From JBCCMA01 sp045107005 (lineage in GTDB: Bacteria > Pseudomonadota > Gammaproteobacteria > Steroidobacterales > JBCCMA01), in the NCBI GenBank assembly GCA_045107005.1, contig JBGCFP010000053.1, positions 1 to 61,941 on the forward strand: a stretch of DNA of 61,941 bases. Direction: 5' to 3'. The notes under the pieces were generated by a model, which ran no database searches, was not told the DNA's origin, and saw nothing but the letters and a program-made list of their open reading frames with translations. A program made the position numbers and the translations under genes. The stretch's first letter is position 1. Each line of letters starts with the position of its first letter. Below are positions 8,910 to 17,951 of the stretch, piece after piece.

Positions 8910-9770
8910 TCAGGAGTGGATCAGTTCAGCCGACAACTGGCGCTTGTTCGCCCACATTTCCTGTAACAAAAGTTGGTATAACGCCAGCGACTCACCCGCA
9001 TCCAGCGGCGTTCTTGCAATCGCGCGGCGGTAGGCGGCGAGACTTTTCCAGCCCGCGCGCTTGAATTTTTTCTCTCCGGCGCTCCAGAACGACTGCTGCT
9101 TGGACGTGTCAGCTCGGTCCGCGCTACTGCTGAGCTCGTGCATGCGACGGTAGAACAGAGGCTCATCGAGTTTGATAAAAGCGCCCTGGAGCACCAGCTG
9201 CCCCATGAAAATGGTGTCGGCGGCGGGGACGGTGCCGTTGCCCATCAGGTCGGTGTGCTTGAGCGCGTCGGTACGCATCAAGCCGTAGATCACGTTGGTC
9301 ATGCCAACGCGGCGCAAAAAACTGCAGAGCCGACGACTGGGCCGCGGATCGACAATGTGCAAATTGTCGTCATACGCACCGGTCTCGTTGCCATCGCCAT
9401 CGATCAGTATGGTTGTGCCAGCCGCCAGCGCCGCTTCCGGGTGAGCGACCAACGCGTCGTAACACTTTTGGTGCAGCGTTGGGTCCAGCAAGTCATCGGC
9501 GTTCGACCAGCGAAAATACGGTGTGCGAGCCTGGTCGTAGAGCAAGTTGTAGTTTGCCGCGGCGCCGATATTCTTCTGGTTGCGCAGGTAACGAATGCGT
9601 GAATCGCCCGCCGCCAAATCCCGGCATATGTCGCCGGATTGGTCCGACGACGCGTTGTCGGCAATCAGCAGTTCAAAATCGTCGAACGTTTGCTCGAGCA
9701 CGGCGGAGATCGCCGACTCGAGATACTGCTCGCCGTTATAAACCGGCATTCCTACGGTAATTGTCGCCAT
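8910..9770 (-). CDS. Family 2 (GT-A) glycosyltransferase
   Basis: 286 residues from MATITVGMPVYNG. ITVGMPVYNGEQYLE, LLIADNASSDQS and the acidic WSNADDLLDPT are the standard GT2 nucleotide-sugar and metal-binding blocks. No membrane helices are seen, so it should be a cytoplasmic, membrane-associated transferase adding one sugar to the lipid-linked repeat unit. An upstream in-frame TTG at 9788 exists, but the ATG at 9770 fits the family start better. It is the first gene of the minus-strand glycan run, and probably of the operon. Confidence 0.87.
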   Translation of the reverse strand: MATITVGMPVYNGEQYLESAISAVLEQTFDDFELLIADNASSDQSGDICRDLAAGDSRIRYLRNQKNIGAAANYNLLYDQARTPYFRWSNADDLLDPTLHQKCYDALVAHPEAALAAGTTILIDGDGNETGAYDDNLHIVDPRPSRRLCSFLRRVGMTNVIYGLMRTDALKHTDLMGNGTVPAADTIFMGQLVLQGAFIKLDEPLFYRRMHELSSSADRADTSKQQSFWSAGEKKFKRAGWKSLAAYRRAIARTPLDAGESLALYQLLLQEMWANKRQLSAELIHS

Positions 9771-10053
9771 AACACTAAAAGCCGCCAAATTTCACGCATG
9801 CGAACGATGCCGTTTGGGCACAGTTTTTCACACGGTTAATAGTAGTAGTGCTTCCAGGCGTTGTACATGGCGTGGCGTCGAAACTGTGAACTGCCCCCCG
9901 AGAACCCCGGAGCAAAAGGGCGTCGGCGCCTCGATGCGCTCATTTTTTGATCAATTTCCACCGGATGTCCAAGGTCGGGCGTACACTATGTCCAATGACA
10001 TAAGCGCCGTTTGAGTGGCCCTGCCCTCCCTCACATCAACATCGAGATCCCGG
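9771..10053. promoter_or_regulatory. Divergent intergenic region, likely promoter of glycan operon
   Basis: 283 bases between the divergent GT2 and VOC genes. On the minus strand TGTACA (9867-9862) and TACTAT (9844-9839), 17 bases apart, form a weak sigma-70-like pair that could drive the glycan operon. I see no convincing pair for the plus-strand gene and no strong inverted repeat. Confidence 0.3.
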
Positions 10054-10584
10054 ATGAGCCAACCAACCGATCCGCGTCCCATGCAAAAAGCCTGGGTTGT
10101 GCCAAACATCGACGAAGCCGCTCGTCGCTGGTCAGCGGCATTGGGCATCGGCCCGTTTTTCGTTGCGACCTACACACCCGAGCGATTCGAGTCGCTGCTT
10201 TACCGCGGAGCACCTGGCGTACTGACAATGACGACCGCGATTGCCTACGCTGGCGACGAACAAATCGAGCTGATCGAGCCGCACGGGGATGCGCCAAATG
10301 CGTACCGCGATACCGTGCCAGAGGGCGCCAGTGACTTTCACCATCTGTGCTTTTGGAGTCGCGATCTGGACGCGGATATTGCGCACTACACGGCGCTGGG
10401 CTACCCGGTCGCCAATGGCGGGCAAATGGCGGGCGGTCCGCGATTCGCCTACATGGACGCGACGGACGGCATTGGGAGCATGATTGAGCTGCTGGAATGG
10501 TCTGCCGGTCTTGAGGCGTTTTTTGATGGCCTTAAACGTCAGTGTGCCGAGTGGGACGGTGCCGAGGTAATTCGCCGGCTCTAA
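10054..10584 (+). CDS. VOC (glyoxalase-like) family protein
   Basis: 176 residues from MSQPTDPRP. QKAWVVPNIDEAARRWSAALGIGPF and FHHLCFWSRDLDADIAHYTALGYPV are the paired beta-alpha-beta modules of the vicinal oxygen chelate fold; the second His pair (FHHLC) and the E of SMIELLEW are likely metal ligands. Substrate unknown. I prefer this ATG to an upstream GTG (10015), which adds a low-complexity leader. The stop overlaps that of the convergent ThuA gene by four bases (CTAA). Confidence 0.8.
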   Translation: MSQPTDPRPMQKAWVVPNIDEAARRWSAALGIGPFFVATYTPERFESLLYRGAPGVLTMTTAIAYAGDEQIELIEPHGDAPNAYRDTVPEGASDFHHLCFWSRDLDADIAHYTALGYPVANGGQMAGGPRFAYMDATDGIGSMIELLEWSAGLEAFFDGLKRQCAEWDGAEVIRRL

Positions 10585-11336
10585 CTGTCGCGACGCCCCG
10601 ACCACTCGATACAGCGACGCAAAATTTCGCGGAACTGGGGCTGCTCCCAACTGCAGCGATCGACATTGGGATAGTGCTCCATCAGCGGTCGCATGTCGTA
10701 GTTGCCGCGGCAGTGCCCCAGCGTGAAATACACCACTTCGCCGCGCCCCACCGGATGCAAATAAAGAACGGGATGGGGCTGTGAACCGTCCCACTGTGTT
10801 TGCTCGAACTCCGGTGTCGTGCCCTCATAGTAGCAATGCAGCAGTGTCTGAAGATTCTCGCTATACCGACACAGATAGAGTTCGTCCGTGGTCTCAAACG
10901 CTTCGATACCTTCCACGAGCGGATGGGTCGGGTCTGTCACTTCAACGCGAAAGCGGCCAATGGGCGGATGCGCGACAAACTGACTGCCGCACAGCGCCAT
11001 AAAATCCGGCGCCGCATCGGGTGTTCGAATGCGCAGCGGTTTGAGGCTGACAAACTCGATAATCGAATTGGTCGCGTGCAGCGCAAGCCAGCGCTTGCCC
11101 GATTCCAGCCACGCGCGAAGCACCCGCTGCTGCGCCTCGTCGGGCACAACATCGCAGGTGTACGTGATTAGCAAGTCGGTCGTCGCCAACTGATCAACGG
11201 CCGCGTAGTCCTGTGCAACCTGCACACGCATGTGCGCATGTTCGTGCAGAAGCTTGAGCAGTTCCAAACGTGCGAAATCAAAATCGTGGTATTTGCCGCC
11301 GCAGATCAGCAGGACATTAAGACGTGCTGCGCTCAT
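10581..11336 (-). CDS. ThuA domain protein
   Basis: 251 residues. NVLLICGGKYHDFDFAR, LLITYTCDVVPDEAQQ, KRWLALHATNSII and VYFTLGHCRGNYDM match the ThuA family, a class-I-glutamine-amidotransferase-like fold often tied to sugar metabolism (trehalose utilisation) but with no firm enzymatic role. No signal peptide. Its ATG overlaps the stop of the APH-type kinase gene (ATGA), so it is the third gene of the acyl-CoA dehydrogenase/kinase operon, which is an unusual partner for ThuA. Confidence 0.82.
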   Translation of the reverse strand: MSAARLNVLLICGGKYHDFDFARLELLKLLHEHAHMRVQVAQDYAAVDQLATTDLLITYTCDVVPDEAQQRVLRAWLESGKRWLALHATNSIIEFVSLKPLRIRTPDAAPDFMALCGSQFVAHPPIGRFRVEVTDPTHPLVEGIEAFETTDELYLCRYSENLQTLLHCYYEGTTPEFEQTQWDGSQPHPVLYLHPVGRGEVVYFTLGHCRGNYDMRPLMEHYPNVDRCSWEQPQFREILRRCIEWSGRRDS

Positions 11337-12364
11337 TCGTCGATTAACGCCATTGCCGCTTGCGCCAGCGGTTGGGTGAGCTCACCGACCGCCCTGGCCC
11401 TGGCGCTGGACGCATTGCCATCCAGAGCGCGCTTGCGTACGCCCTGCACGATGGCCGCGAGTCGAAAAAAGCAGAACGCCAGGTAAAAGGTCCAGTGATC
11501 GATTTGCGTCCGTCCCGTGCGCCGGCAGTAGTCGGCCACGTAGTCGTTCTCGGCCGGAATTCCGAGCGCCTCACGATCGATACCGCCAAGTCCCTTCATC
11601 AAACTTTCGTGCGGCATCCGCCACTGCATGCACTGGTAGGCCAAATCCGCCAACGGATGACCCAGCGTCGACAGTTCCCAGTCGACGACTGCCGAGATAT
11701 GAGGTTGGTCGCGACTAAAAATGAAATTGTCGAGGCGATAGTCGCCGTGGACCAGCGAGACGTGGCCGTCGTCAGCGGGCATGTTCTGACTGAGCCACAG
11801 AATCAGGGCGTCCATCGCTTCGATCGTGTGCGTTTCGCTCGCCCGATACTGTTTGGTCCACCGGCCTACCTGACGCTCGAAGTAGTTACCCGGCTGGCCG
11901 AAATCGGTCAATCCCACCGCGTCGACATCGACGCCGTGCAGCGCGGCGAGCACCCTGTTCATTTCGTCATAGCGTGCTCGACGCTGGTCGGCGTCGTGAT
12001 CGGGCAATGTCGGGTCCCAGAATATCTGACCGTCGACAAACTCCATGACGTAAAATACGCTGCCGATGACCTCGTCGTCCTCGCACAAATGATATCCGGT
12101 GGCGACGGGCACATTGGTCGACGCCAGCGCACGAATTACCCGAAACTCACGATCTACCGCGTGCGCGGATTTGAGCAATACGCCCGGCGGCTTGCGACGC
12201 AGAACAAAACGACCCGTGGACGTCGTTAGCAAAAACGTGGGATTCGACTGTCCGCCGGAGAATTTTTTCGACTCGCGGAGCTGACCGAAGCCATCCATCT
12301 GCGCTGCCAGGTAGGCATCAAGCGCGCAGTGGTCAAGTTCGTTGACCGCCATCTCGCCACCCAT
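11333..12364 (-). CDS. APH-family phosphotransferase (ACAD10/11 kinase-domain type)
   Basis: 343 residues. SGGQSNPTFLLTT and RFVLRRKPPG form the nucleotide-binding N-lobe; LVHGDYRLDNFIF is the catalytic HGDxxxxN; VVDWELS carries the metal-binding Asp. The RKPPG and LVHGDYR forms are those of the kinase-like half of mammalian ACAD10/11 and of bacterial LvaA-type 4-hydroxyacyl-CoA kinases. The gene is joined by TGATG to the acyl-CoA dehydrogenase gene upstream and by ATGA to ThuA downstream. An ATG four codons further in (12352), after GGTGGCGAG, could be the true start. Predicted role: phosphorylating a 4-hydroxyacyl-CoA. Confidence 0.82.
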   Translation of the reverse strand: MGGEMAVNELDHCALDAYLAAQMDGFGQLRESKKFSGGQSNPTFLLTTSTGRFVLRRKPPGVLLKSAHAVDREFRVIRALASTNVPVATGYHLCEDDEVIGSVFYVMEFVDGQIFWDPTLPDHDADQRRARYDEMNRVLAALHGVDVDAVGLTDFGQPGNYFERQVGRWTKQYRASETHTIEAMDALILWLSQNMPADDGHVSLVHGDYRLDNFIFSRDQPHISAVVDWELSTLGHPLADLAYQCMQWRMPHESLMKGLGGIDREALGIPAENDYVADYCRRTGRTQIDHWTFYLAFCFFRLAAIVQGVRKRALDGNASSARARAVGELTQPLAQAAMALIDE

Positions 12365-13572
12365 CAGTGCGCGTACCGGTCAATCAACTGCCGACCCAGC
12401 GCCATCATATGCACCTCATCCGGCCCGTCTGCCAACCGCATTTGCCTGGCCATGTTGTAGCTGTGCGCTAACGGCAGTCGATCGCTGATGCCAAGCGCGC
12501 CGTGCATTTGCATGGCTCGGTCAATCACCGTGCAAGCCATTTTGGGCGCCACGATCTTGATCGCCGCAATCAGGTCTCGTGCCGCCTTGTTGCCGTGGCT
12601 GTCCATTTTCGCTGCCGCCTTGAGCGTCAACAGGCGCGCCTGCTCAATGTCACAGTAAGACTGCGCAATGCGCTCGCGGACGGACTGGTGCCGCGAGATT
12701 GTGCGGCCAAACGTCGAGCGGCTGGCCACGCGCGCGCAGCTCATTTCCAGAGCCCGCTGTGCACATCCAATCAGACGCATGCAGTGATGAATACGACCCG
12801 GCCCGAGCCGACCTTGCGCAATCTCGAAACCGCGCCCTTCACCGAGCAGCAAATGACTCGCGGGCACCCTGACGTCGTGGAACACGATCTCGGGTTCGCC
12901 GTAGGGCGCATCCGTGTAACCGAACGTCTCGCAATTGCCGACGATCGATACGCCCGGCGTTTTCTTGGGTACCAGAATCATGGATTGCTGAGCGTGCCGG
13001 TTGGCGTTGTCGGGATCGGTCTTGCCCATGAAGATCAACAGCTCGCAACTGTTGCGCATGGCGCCCGTCGTCCACCACTTGCGGCCGTTGATCACGTACT
13101 CGTCGCCGTCGCGCACGATGGACGACTGAATATTGGTGGCATCCGAGGACGCCACATCCGGTTCGGTCATCGCAAACGCCGAGCGAATGTCACCGGCCAG
13201 CAACGGTTCAAGCCAGCGCTTCTTCTGCTCGGGCGTGCCGTAGAGCAGTAGCGTCTCCATGTTGCCGGTGTCCGGCGCGTTGCAGTTGAAAACCTCGGGA
13301 GACCACGCCACGCGGCCGGTTATTTCCGCTAGCGGCGCGTATTCCAGATTGCTCAAGCCCGCCCCAAGTTCTCCAGGCAGAAACAGATTCCACAACCCCT
13401 GTTCACGTGCCTTTTCCTTGAGCGCGTCCATCAACGCGGGCGTGTTCCACGGTTCGTCAGTCGCGGCGAAATGATCGAGCATCGGCTGCTCGTTGGGATA
13501 GATGTGTTCATCCATGAACCGCTCAAGTCGTTCACGCAGCGCGACCACGCGCGGAGAAAAATCGAAATCCAT
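12364..13572 (-). CDS. Acyl-CoA dehydrogenase (ACAD11-like)
   Basis: 402 residues from MDFDFSPRV. FAMTEPDVASSDATN, GRKWWTTGA and MHGALGISDRLPLAHSY are the FAD- and substrate-binding blocks of acyl-CoA dehydrogenases; TEPDVASSDATN is typical of the ACAD10/11-like branch. The open frame extends upstream to 13719, but the family start and a GGA-type ribosome site support 13572. It leads the three-gene operon with the kinase and ThuA. Enzymes of this pair act on 4-hydroxy fatty acids and related acids, where the kinase product is converted to a normal beta-oxidation intermediate. Confidence 0.87.
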   Translation of the reverse strand: MDFDFSPRVVALRERLERFMDEHIYPNEQPMLDHFAATDEPWNTPALMDALKEKAREQGLWNLFLPGELGAGLSNLEYAPLAEITGRVAWSPEVFNCNAPDTGNMETLLLYGTPEQKKRWLEPLLAGDIRSAFAMTEPDVASSDATNIQSSIVRDGDEYVINGRKWWTTGAMRNSCELLIFMGKTDPDNANRHAQQSMILVPKKTPGVSIVGNCETFGYTDAPYGEPEIVFHDVRVPASHLLLGEGRGFEIAQGRLGPGRIHHCMRLIGCAQRALEMSCARVASRSTFGRTISRHQSVRERIAQSYCDIEQARLLTLKAAAKMDSHGNKAARDLIAAIKIVAPKMACTVIDRAMQMHGALGISDRLPLAHSYNMARQMRLADGPDEVHMMALGRQLIDRYAH

Positions 13573-13733
13573 CGTTTTCCACTCAGTCCAGATTACCGGC
13601 GTTGAGCATACTACACCGGACGCGCCAACAGACTCATTCCACAGCGCTTTACCAAGTTGACAGGCACCGCGACCCGACCCTATCGTGAAAGCGAAGCGCA
13701 AGCACAAACACCAACCCAACGGAGCGGCTCCTC

Positions 13734-15389
13734 ATGACTCTCGTATGGACCAGGACACGTCAGTGCCTGATCGCCAGTTTTGTCCTGAGTGTGACACTGG
13801 CGAGCGTCGCGGCACCCGGAGATCGTGATGACGACGGCATTCTCGACCTCGTGGACAATTGCACGGTCAGCAGTAACGCCAACCAGCTCGATACCGATGA
13901 CGACGGCTACGGCAATGCCTGTGACGCCGATTTCAACAACGACGGCACCGTGAACGTAACGGATCTCGGCGCGATGCGCCTGGCGTTTTTCCAGTCCGGT
14001 GATAACGCGGCCGATCTGAACGGCGACGGGCTGGTCAACGTGGTGGATCTCGGTATTTTTCGCACGCTGTTTTTCTCATCGCCCGGGCCCAGTGCGCTTG
14101 CGCCAGTCCCTCCCGGAATCGGTGCGCTGATCGATGCGCTGGGCGCATTGCCCGAAGGCGAGTGGTATCTGGCGAACGCCAACCTTTTCTCCGACGTCTG
14201 GACGCCCGCGGACCAGCGGCCGCTAAAAGAGGGTTCCAACCCAACACCCGACAAAATCATTGCGGCGTGGAGCGGTTTTGCCTGGGACAGCAACCGGGCG
14301 CAACTCATCCTGTACGGTGGTGGGCACGCGACGTACTCGGGCAACGACGTCTACCTCTTTAAAGCCGCATCCGGTCTGTGGGAACGCGCCGCGTTACCCA
14401 GTGAAATTGCCCGTAACAGTCTGGGAGAGTGGGAATCCATCGACGGGGTAGACGCAGCCCCAGGGTCCGCGCATACCTATGACAACGCCATGTTTCTGCC
14501 GCAGTTTGATCGCTATTTGAATTTCGGTGGCGCCCAGTGGAACAGCGGCGGCGCCTATTTTCGCGCCAACGACGACGGCACGTTTTCGCTTACCGGTCCA
14601 TATTTTTTTGATCCGTCTCGCGCGAGCGGCGACATGGTGGGCGGCACCGCCGGCTCGCACGTGCAGCGCGAAGGCCCGTTTCCAGAGGTCCTTGGTGGTG
14701 AAATGTGGGCGAACCGCGACATCCATGCCAATGCGACGTTCACCGGTCTCACACCGGCCAGCCACGTTAACGGTACGACCGCCTACAGCAGTGAAGACGG
14801 CCACGATGTTGTCTACTTTTCGGCGCGCTTGTTCAGCACGACCGGCGCCAGTTTGTTCAAGCTCGACTTTCGAGACTTGTCCGACCCCACTCTCGATACC
14901 GTCGAATTCGTTGGCGCCTTTGGCTCCGGCCCGACGGCACGCGGCGCCGGCGCGTTCGATCCCGCGCGCGATATTTATGCGCGCACCGGTGTGCCGAGTC
15001 AGCCGATTGTCTACTGGGATCTCAGTGTACCGGGCCCTGGCAATCGCGACGTCGTGGTCACGCCCATCGACCTCGATGGCGACTTCGTCATGGACTCAAA
15101 CTACGGCATGGATTTCGACCCCGTACGCCGCCAGTTCGTGCTCTGGGACGGTGGGCCGACCGTGCGCCTGCTGAGCGCACCCGAGCCCTTGGGCAGCGAC
15201 GGCTGGACCATCAACAAAGCCCCGACGCCGACGCTCGCCGCGCCCGCAGGCTCGGTCGATAACGGCGTGCTGGGCAAATGGAAATACGCGCCCAACCTCG
15301 ATGTATTCGTCGGCTTGCGCGACTCGGTTGAGGGCAGCGTCTGGTTCTACAAACCCGTCGGCTGGCGAGCCCCGCCGCGCGGCACCTAG
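13734..15389 (+). CDS. Secreted protein: TSP3/dockerin-like cassette plus Kelch-like region
   Basis: 551 residues with a signal peptide ending near ASVAA (about residue 27). Residues 28-128 hold a thrombospondin type-3 segment (DRDDDGILDLVDNC, DTDDDGYGNACDADF) and two dockerin-like calcium loops (DFNNDGTVNVTDLG, DLNGDGLVNVVDLG), closing with GPSALAP. The remaining ~420 residues contain LILYGGGHATYSGNDVYLF and repeated W/F-rich strands suggesting a Kelch-type propeller. The cassette is near the N-terminus here, but at the C-terminus of its two relatives in this window. GGAG lies nine bases before the ATG. No catalytic motif recognised. Confidence 0.82.
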   Translation: MTLVWTRTRQCLIASFVLSVTLASVAAPGDRDDDGILDLVDNCTVSSNANQLDTDDDGYGNACDADFNNDGTVNVTDLGAMRLAFFQSGDNAADLNGDGLVNVVDLGIFRTLFFSSPGPSALAPVPPGIGALIDALGALPEGEWYLANANLFSDVWTPADQRPLKEGSNPTPDKIIAAWSGFAWDSNRAQLILYGGGHATYSGNDVYLFKAASGLWERAALPSEIARNSLGEWESIDGVDAAPGSAHTYDNAMFLPQFDRYLNFGGAQWNSGGAYFRANDDGTFSLTGPYFFDPSRASGDMVGGTAGSHVQREGPFPEVLGGEMWANRDIHANATFTGLTPASHVNGTTAYSSEDGHDVVYFSARLFSTTGASLFKLDFRDLSDPTLDTVEFVGAFGSGPTARGAGAFDPARDIYARTGVPSQPIVYWDLSVPGPGNRDVVVTPIDLDGDFVMDSNYGMDFDPVRRQFVLWDGGPTVRLLSAPEPLGSDGWTINKAPTPTLAAPAGSVDNGVLGKWKYAPNLDVFVGLRDSVEGSVWFYKPVGWRAPPRGT

Positions 15390-15428
15390 CCTGAACGATT
15401 CACGAGACTCACGAACAGTTCAGGCTAG
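15386..15428. terminator. Perfect inverted repeat spanning both convergent stop codons
   Basis: CTAGCCTGAAC (15386-15396) and GTTCAGGCTAG (15418-15428) are an exact 11-base inverted repeat around a 21-base loop. Each arm contains the TAG stop of one of the two convergent genes. There is no T-run, so it may be a bidirectional terminator or an mRNA 3'-end stabiliser. Confidence 0.6.
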
Positions 15429-15973
15429 GCCGTTTCCGGAAACCACACTTGCGGCACGATCGTCACGTTGTGTTGGTCGTCGCTGACCAGCACTTGCTGA
15501 TCTTCGATGTAAACCTGAAGCGCCATATTGCGACCGGCCAGCGCCGCGAGCGCGGCGCTCGAGTCAGGCGACACATGAACAATGCGCAGGTTATCGAAAC
15601 GGCCCAACGCAGAACCGAGTTTGTCGAACCAGATCTCGGCACCGTGCCCGCTGTAGCAGTGCACGCTGACACGCCGCGCTCGACCACAGGCTTTGGCTAT
15701 GCGACGCAAATCCGGTTGTCCCAGATCGATCCAGTGCTCGATCTCACCGGTCAAGTCTTTTTGCCACAAGTCGGGCTCGTCATCGCTGCTCAAACCCTTG
15801 GTAAACGACAGCTCCTCATGCGCGTACAGCGCGTAACACAGCACGCGCTGCATCATGCGTTCGTCGTTTTCCGATGGATGGCGCGCAACGGTCAACGCAA
15901 CGTCCGCGTAGCGATGTCGATCAACGTCGGCGAGATTGAGCGCCACCCGACAGATAGTCGCGCTCAGTGCCAC
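15425..15973 (-). CDS. yaeQ: YaeQ family protein
   Basis: 182 residues, full YaeQ length. The start MALSATICRVALNLADVDRH, the segment VARHPSENDERMMQR, and EIEHWIDLGQPD are characteristic. YaeQ has a PD-(D/E)XK-nuclease-like fold, and the E. coli member was linked to suppression of RfaH loss; its biochemical role is unsettled. The GTG start overlaps the end of the hydroxylase gene by ten bases, so the two are translated together. Confidence 0.92.
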   Translation of the reverse strand: MALSATICRVALNLADVDRHRYADVALTVARHPSENDERMMQRVLCYALYAHEELSFTKGLSSDDEPDLWQKDLTGEIEHWIDLGQPDLRRIAKACGRARRVSVHCYSGHGAEIWFDKLGSALGRFDNLRIVHVSPDSSAALAALAGRNMALQVYIEDQQVLVSDDQHNVTIVPQVWFPETA

Positions 15974-16974
15974 AGGCGAACCCGTTTGGCCAAGTCAATA
16001 AAAGGGAGCGTGTACAGCGACCACAGGCTTTTGTATTTCGGTTCGCTGCCGTCGCCCAGGCCGAACGTCAGTGGATCGCGATCGCTGGGCATGTAGAACG
16101 TACCAAAAATCACATCCCAAACCGGCAGCACGAATGCAAAATTCCGATCGATGTGCTGTGGCTCACAGCTGTGATGAATTTGATGATGCGCAGGACAGCC
16201 GAACACATAGACCCAAACGCCGGGCCAACGCAGCCACAAGTGCGAATGGCGCAAGTGGTAGCCCAAAATGTTGTACAAAAACCCTGCCAAACCAATACCC
16301 AGCAACGGCGTTACCAACGCCTGCGGCGTCACGTTAAACACGAAAGCAAAACCGGCGTTGACCATACCCAGCGAACTGCCGGTGACCAGCGCATAGCACA
16401 CGTTGTCGACAGGATGCTCGCGATAATTGCTCAGTGGGTGCAGGACCTCGGCAGAATGATGCACTTTGTGAAACGCCCACAACAGCGGAAACTTGTGCTG
16501 GCACAGGTGCATCAGGAACGCTGAAAAATCCAGCGCAACGACCGAAGCCAGCGTGTAAGCGGCGATCATCGGCAAGCTGCCTTGCGTCGCCGGAACCAGC
16601 CCTGGTTCCCCGAATGCGCTTTGAAAAAAACCGGTCACCGCGAGATTGCCGCCCACCGCCGCGGCGACCACCACTTGCGAATAAATCCACAGTCGCAGCA
16701 TTTGATGAGGCACAAAGTAACGCACGTCGACCCAGGCTGACGAGTGTGACCAAACCGCCGGTGGAAATACGAAGCGGGCAAGACCGCGCATCAGACCGGT
16801 GCCTTGCGCCACGTCGTCATCACGCTGTTCGGAACGCAGATAGAGCACAAGCGCAAACCCCAGCGAGCTCAACACGTAGAGATAGAACAGGCGCTGCTCC
16901 GGAACAATTGGATAGCGCAGCACAGCGACGAGTTGCTCGAGCAGGCGACTTGCCGTTGTCGTGAGCCAATCCAT
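15964..16974 (-). CDS. Sterol desaturase/fatty acid hydroxylase family protein
   Basis: 336 residues with several membrane helices. Histidine boxes HLCQH, HKVHHSAEVLHP, HLRHSHLW and HHQIHH are those of the di-iron fatty-acid hydroxylase superfamily. Family members hydroxylate or desaturate membrane lipids, sterols or carotenoids. The ATG at 16974 follows the FkbM stop by two bases; an upstream GTG (17019) gives a non-typical leader. In an FkbM-hydroxylase-YaeQ run a lipid-modifying role is likely; the substrate is unknown. Confidence 0.87.
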   Translation of the reverse strand: MDWLTTTASRLLEQLVAVLRYPIVPEQRLFYLYVLSSLGFALVLYLRSEQRDDDVAQGTGLMRGLARFVFPPAVWSHSSAWVDVRYFVPHQMLRLWIYSQVVVAAAVGGNLAVTGFFQSAFGEPGLVPATQGSLPMIAAYTLASVVALDFSAFLMHLCQHKFPLLWAFHKVHHSAEVLHPLSNYREHPVDNVCYALVTGSSLGMVNAGFAFVFNVTPQALVTPLLGIGLAGFLYNILGYHLRHSHLWLRWPGVWVYVFGCPAHHQIHHSCEPQHIDRNFAFVLPVWDVIFGTFYMPSDRDPLTFGLGDGSEPKYKSLWSLYTLPFIDLAKRVRLWH

Positions 16975-16976
16975 GG

Positions 16977-17951
16977 TCAGGCGACAGGCAGCTGCGGCGG
17001 TGCGAACTCGCCGCGACACAACGCTGGATCTCGCGTCAGAATCACGTCAATTTGCTCGACCGCGTCGAGATTCGCTGGCAACGCACGCAGCAGAGACTCG
17101 GGCGCGGCGCGGCTCAATCGGCGGGCATCTTGGGCATACCACAGCGTGTCGTAGCGATTTTCGATGGCAAACGCTCGATACCCCGCGTGATCGAACGGCG
17201 CGAGCAGGCGACGGACGTAAGCATCCGCATCGTCTTTGCTACCCGGCGACAACTCCACGATCCACTCGGTTCGCTCATTGAAATTTGCCAGCTCATCTGC
17301 CACGCCGTTGATGACCTGCTCTTCCGCACCTTCGACGTCAATCTTGATCATGCGCGCGCCAAACAGGAGGTCGTGCTCAACTATCTGGCCGAGCGGACGC
17401 GCCGGCACCGTCGCTTCGGCGTCGCCGCTGGCCGTCTCGGTCGTGCGGGTCGTGCCCAACGCGCCGGGCGGGCCGCGCATGACCTGCACAGTCGTTTCGT
17501 GATCAGACACGGCACAGTGCTCCAGTTGGACGTTCGCGTAACGGTTTAGCGATACGTTGTGGGCAAACTGCCGCGCAATGGACGGCGACGGTTCCATGGC
17601 AACAACCCGTCCTGACGGACCGACGCAATGCGCCGCCAGACAGGAGTGGTAGCCAATGTTGCCACCCACGTCGACAAAGACGTCGCCAGCGCCGAGTCGG
17701 TGTCGCATCCAGGACGAAATCGTCGGCTCCCACACACCACAGAAAAACAGAGCGCGTTGAATCATATCGGGCAAGTGAATCGCAAAACGCGGCCCCACAT
17801 GCGTGCTGACAATCGGTACGTGGTCCAGTCGGTGCAGCGCTTCGAACGCGCCGTCACCGGCGATAATCGCCTGCTTGAACGCACTGCCCGGTGCATACAG
17901 CGTGTACAAGCGCGCGGCATGAGCCGCGGCGGCACGCAAGTTTTCTATCAC
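16977..17951 (-). CDS. FkbM family methyltransferase
   Basis: About 324 residues. FVDVGGNIGYHSCLAA is the SAM-binding motif I, VVAMEPSPSIARQF the acidic loop after it, and MIKIDVEGAEEQVI the FkbM hallmark. FkbM enzymes O-methylate sugars, lipids or secondary metabolites. No ATG lies near the expected N-terminus; the GTG at 17951 is the most plausible start, because further extension would run into the divergent serine-hydrolase gene. The start remains uncertain. It heads a minus-strand run with the hydroxylase and YaeQ. Confidence 0.82.
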   Translation of the reverse strand: MIENLRAAAAHAARLYTLYAPGSAFKQAIIAGDGAFEALHRLDHVPIVSTHVGPRFAIHLPDMIQRALFFCGVWEPTISSWMRHRLGAGDVFVDVGGNIGYHSCLAAHCVGPSGRVVAMEPSPSIARQFAHNVSLNRYANVQLEHCAVSDHETTVQVMRGPPGALGTTRTTETASGDAEATVPARPLGQIVEHDLLFGARMIKIDVEGAEEQVINGVADELANFNERTEWIVELSPGSKDDADAYVRRLLAPFDHAGYRAFAIENRYDTLWYAQDARRLSRAAPESLLRALPANLDAVEQIDVILTRDPALCRGEFAPPQLPVA

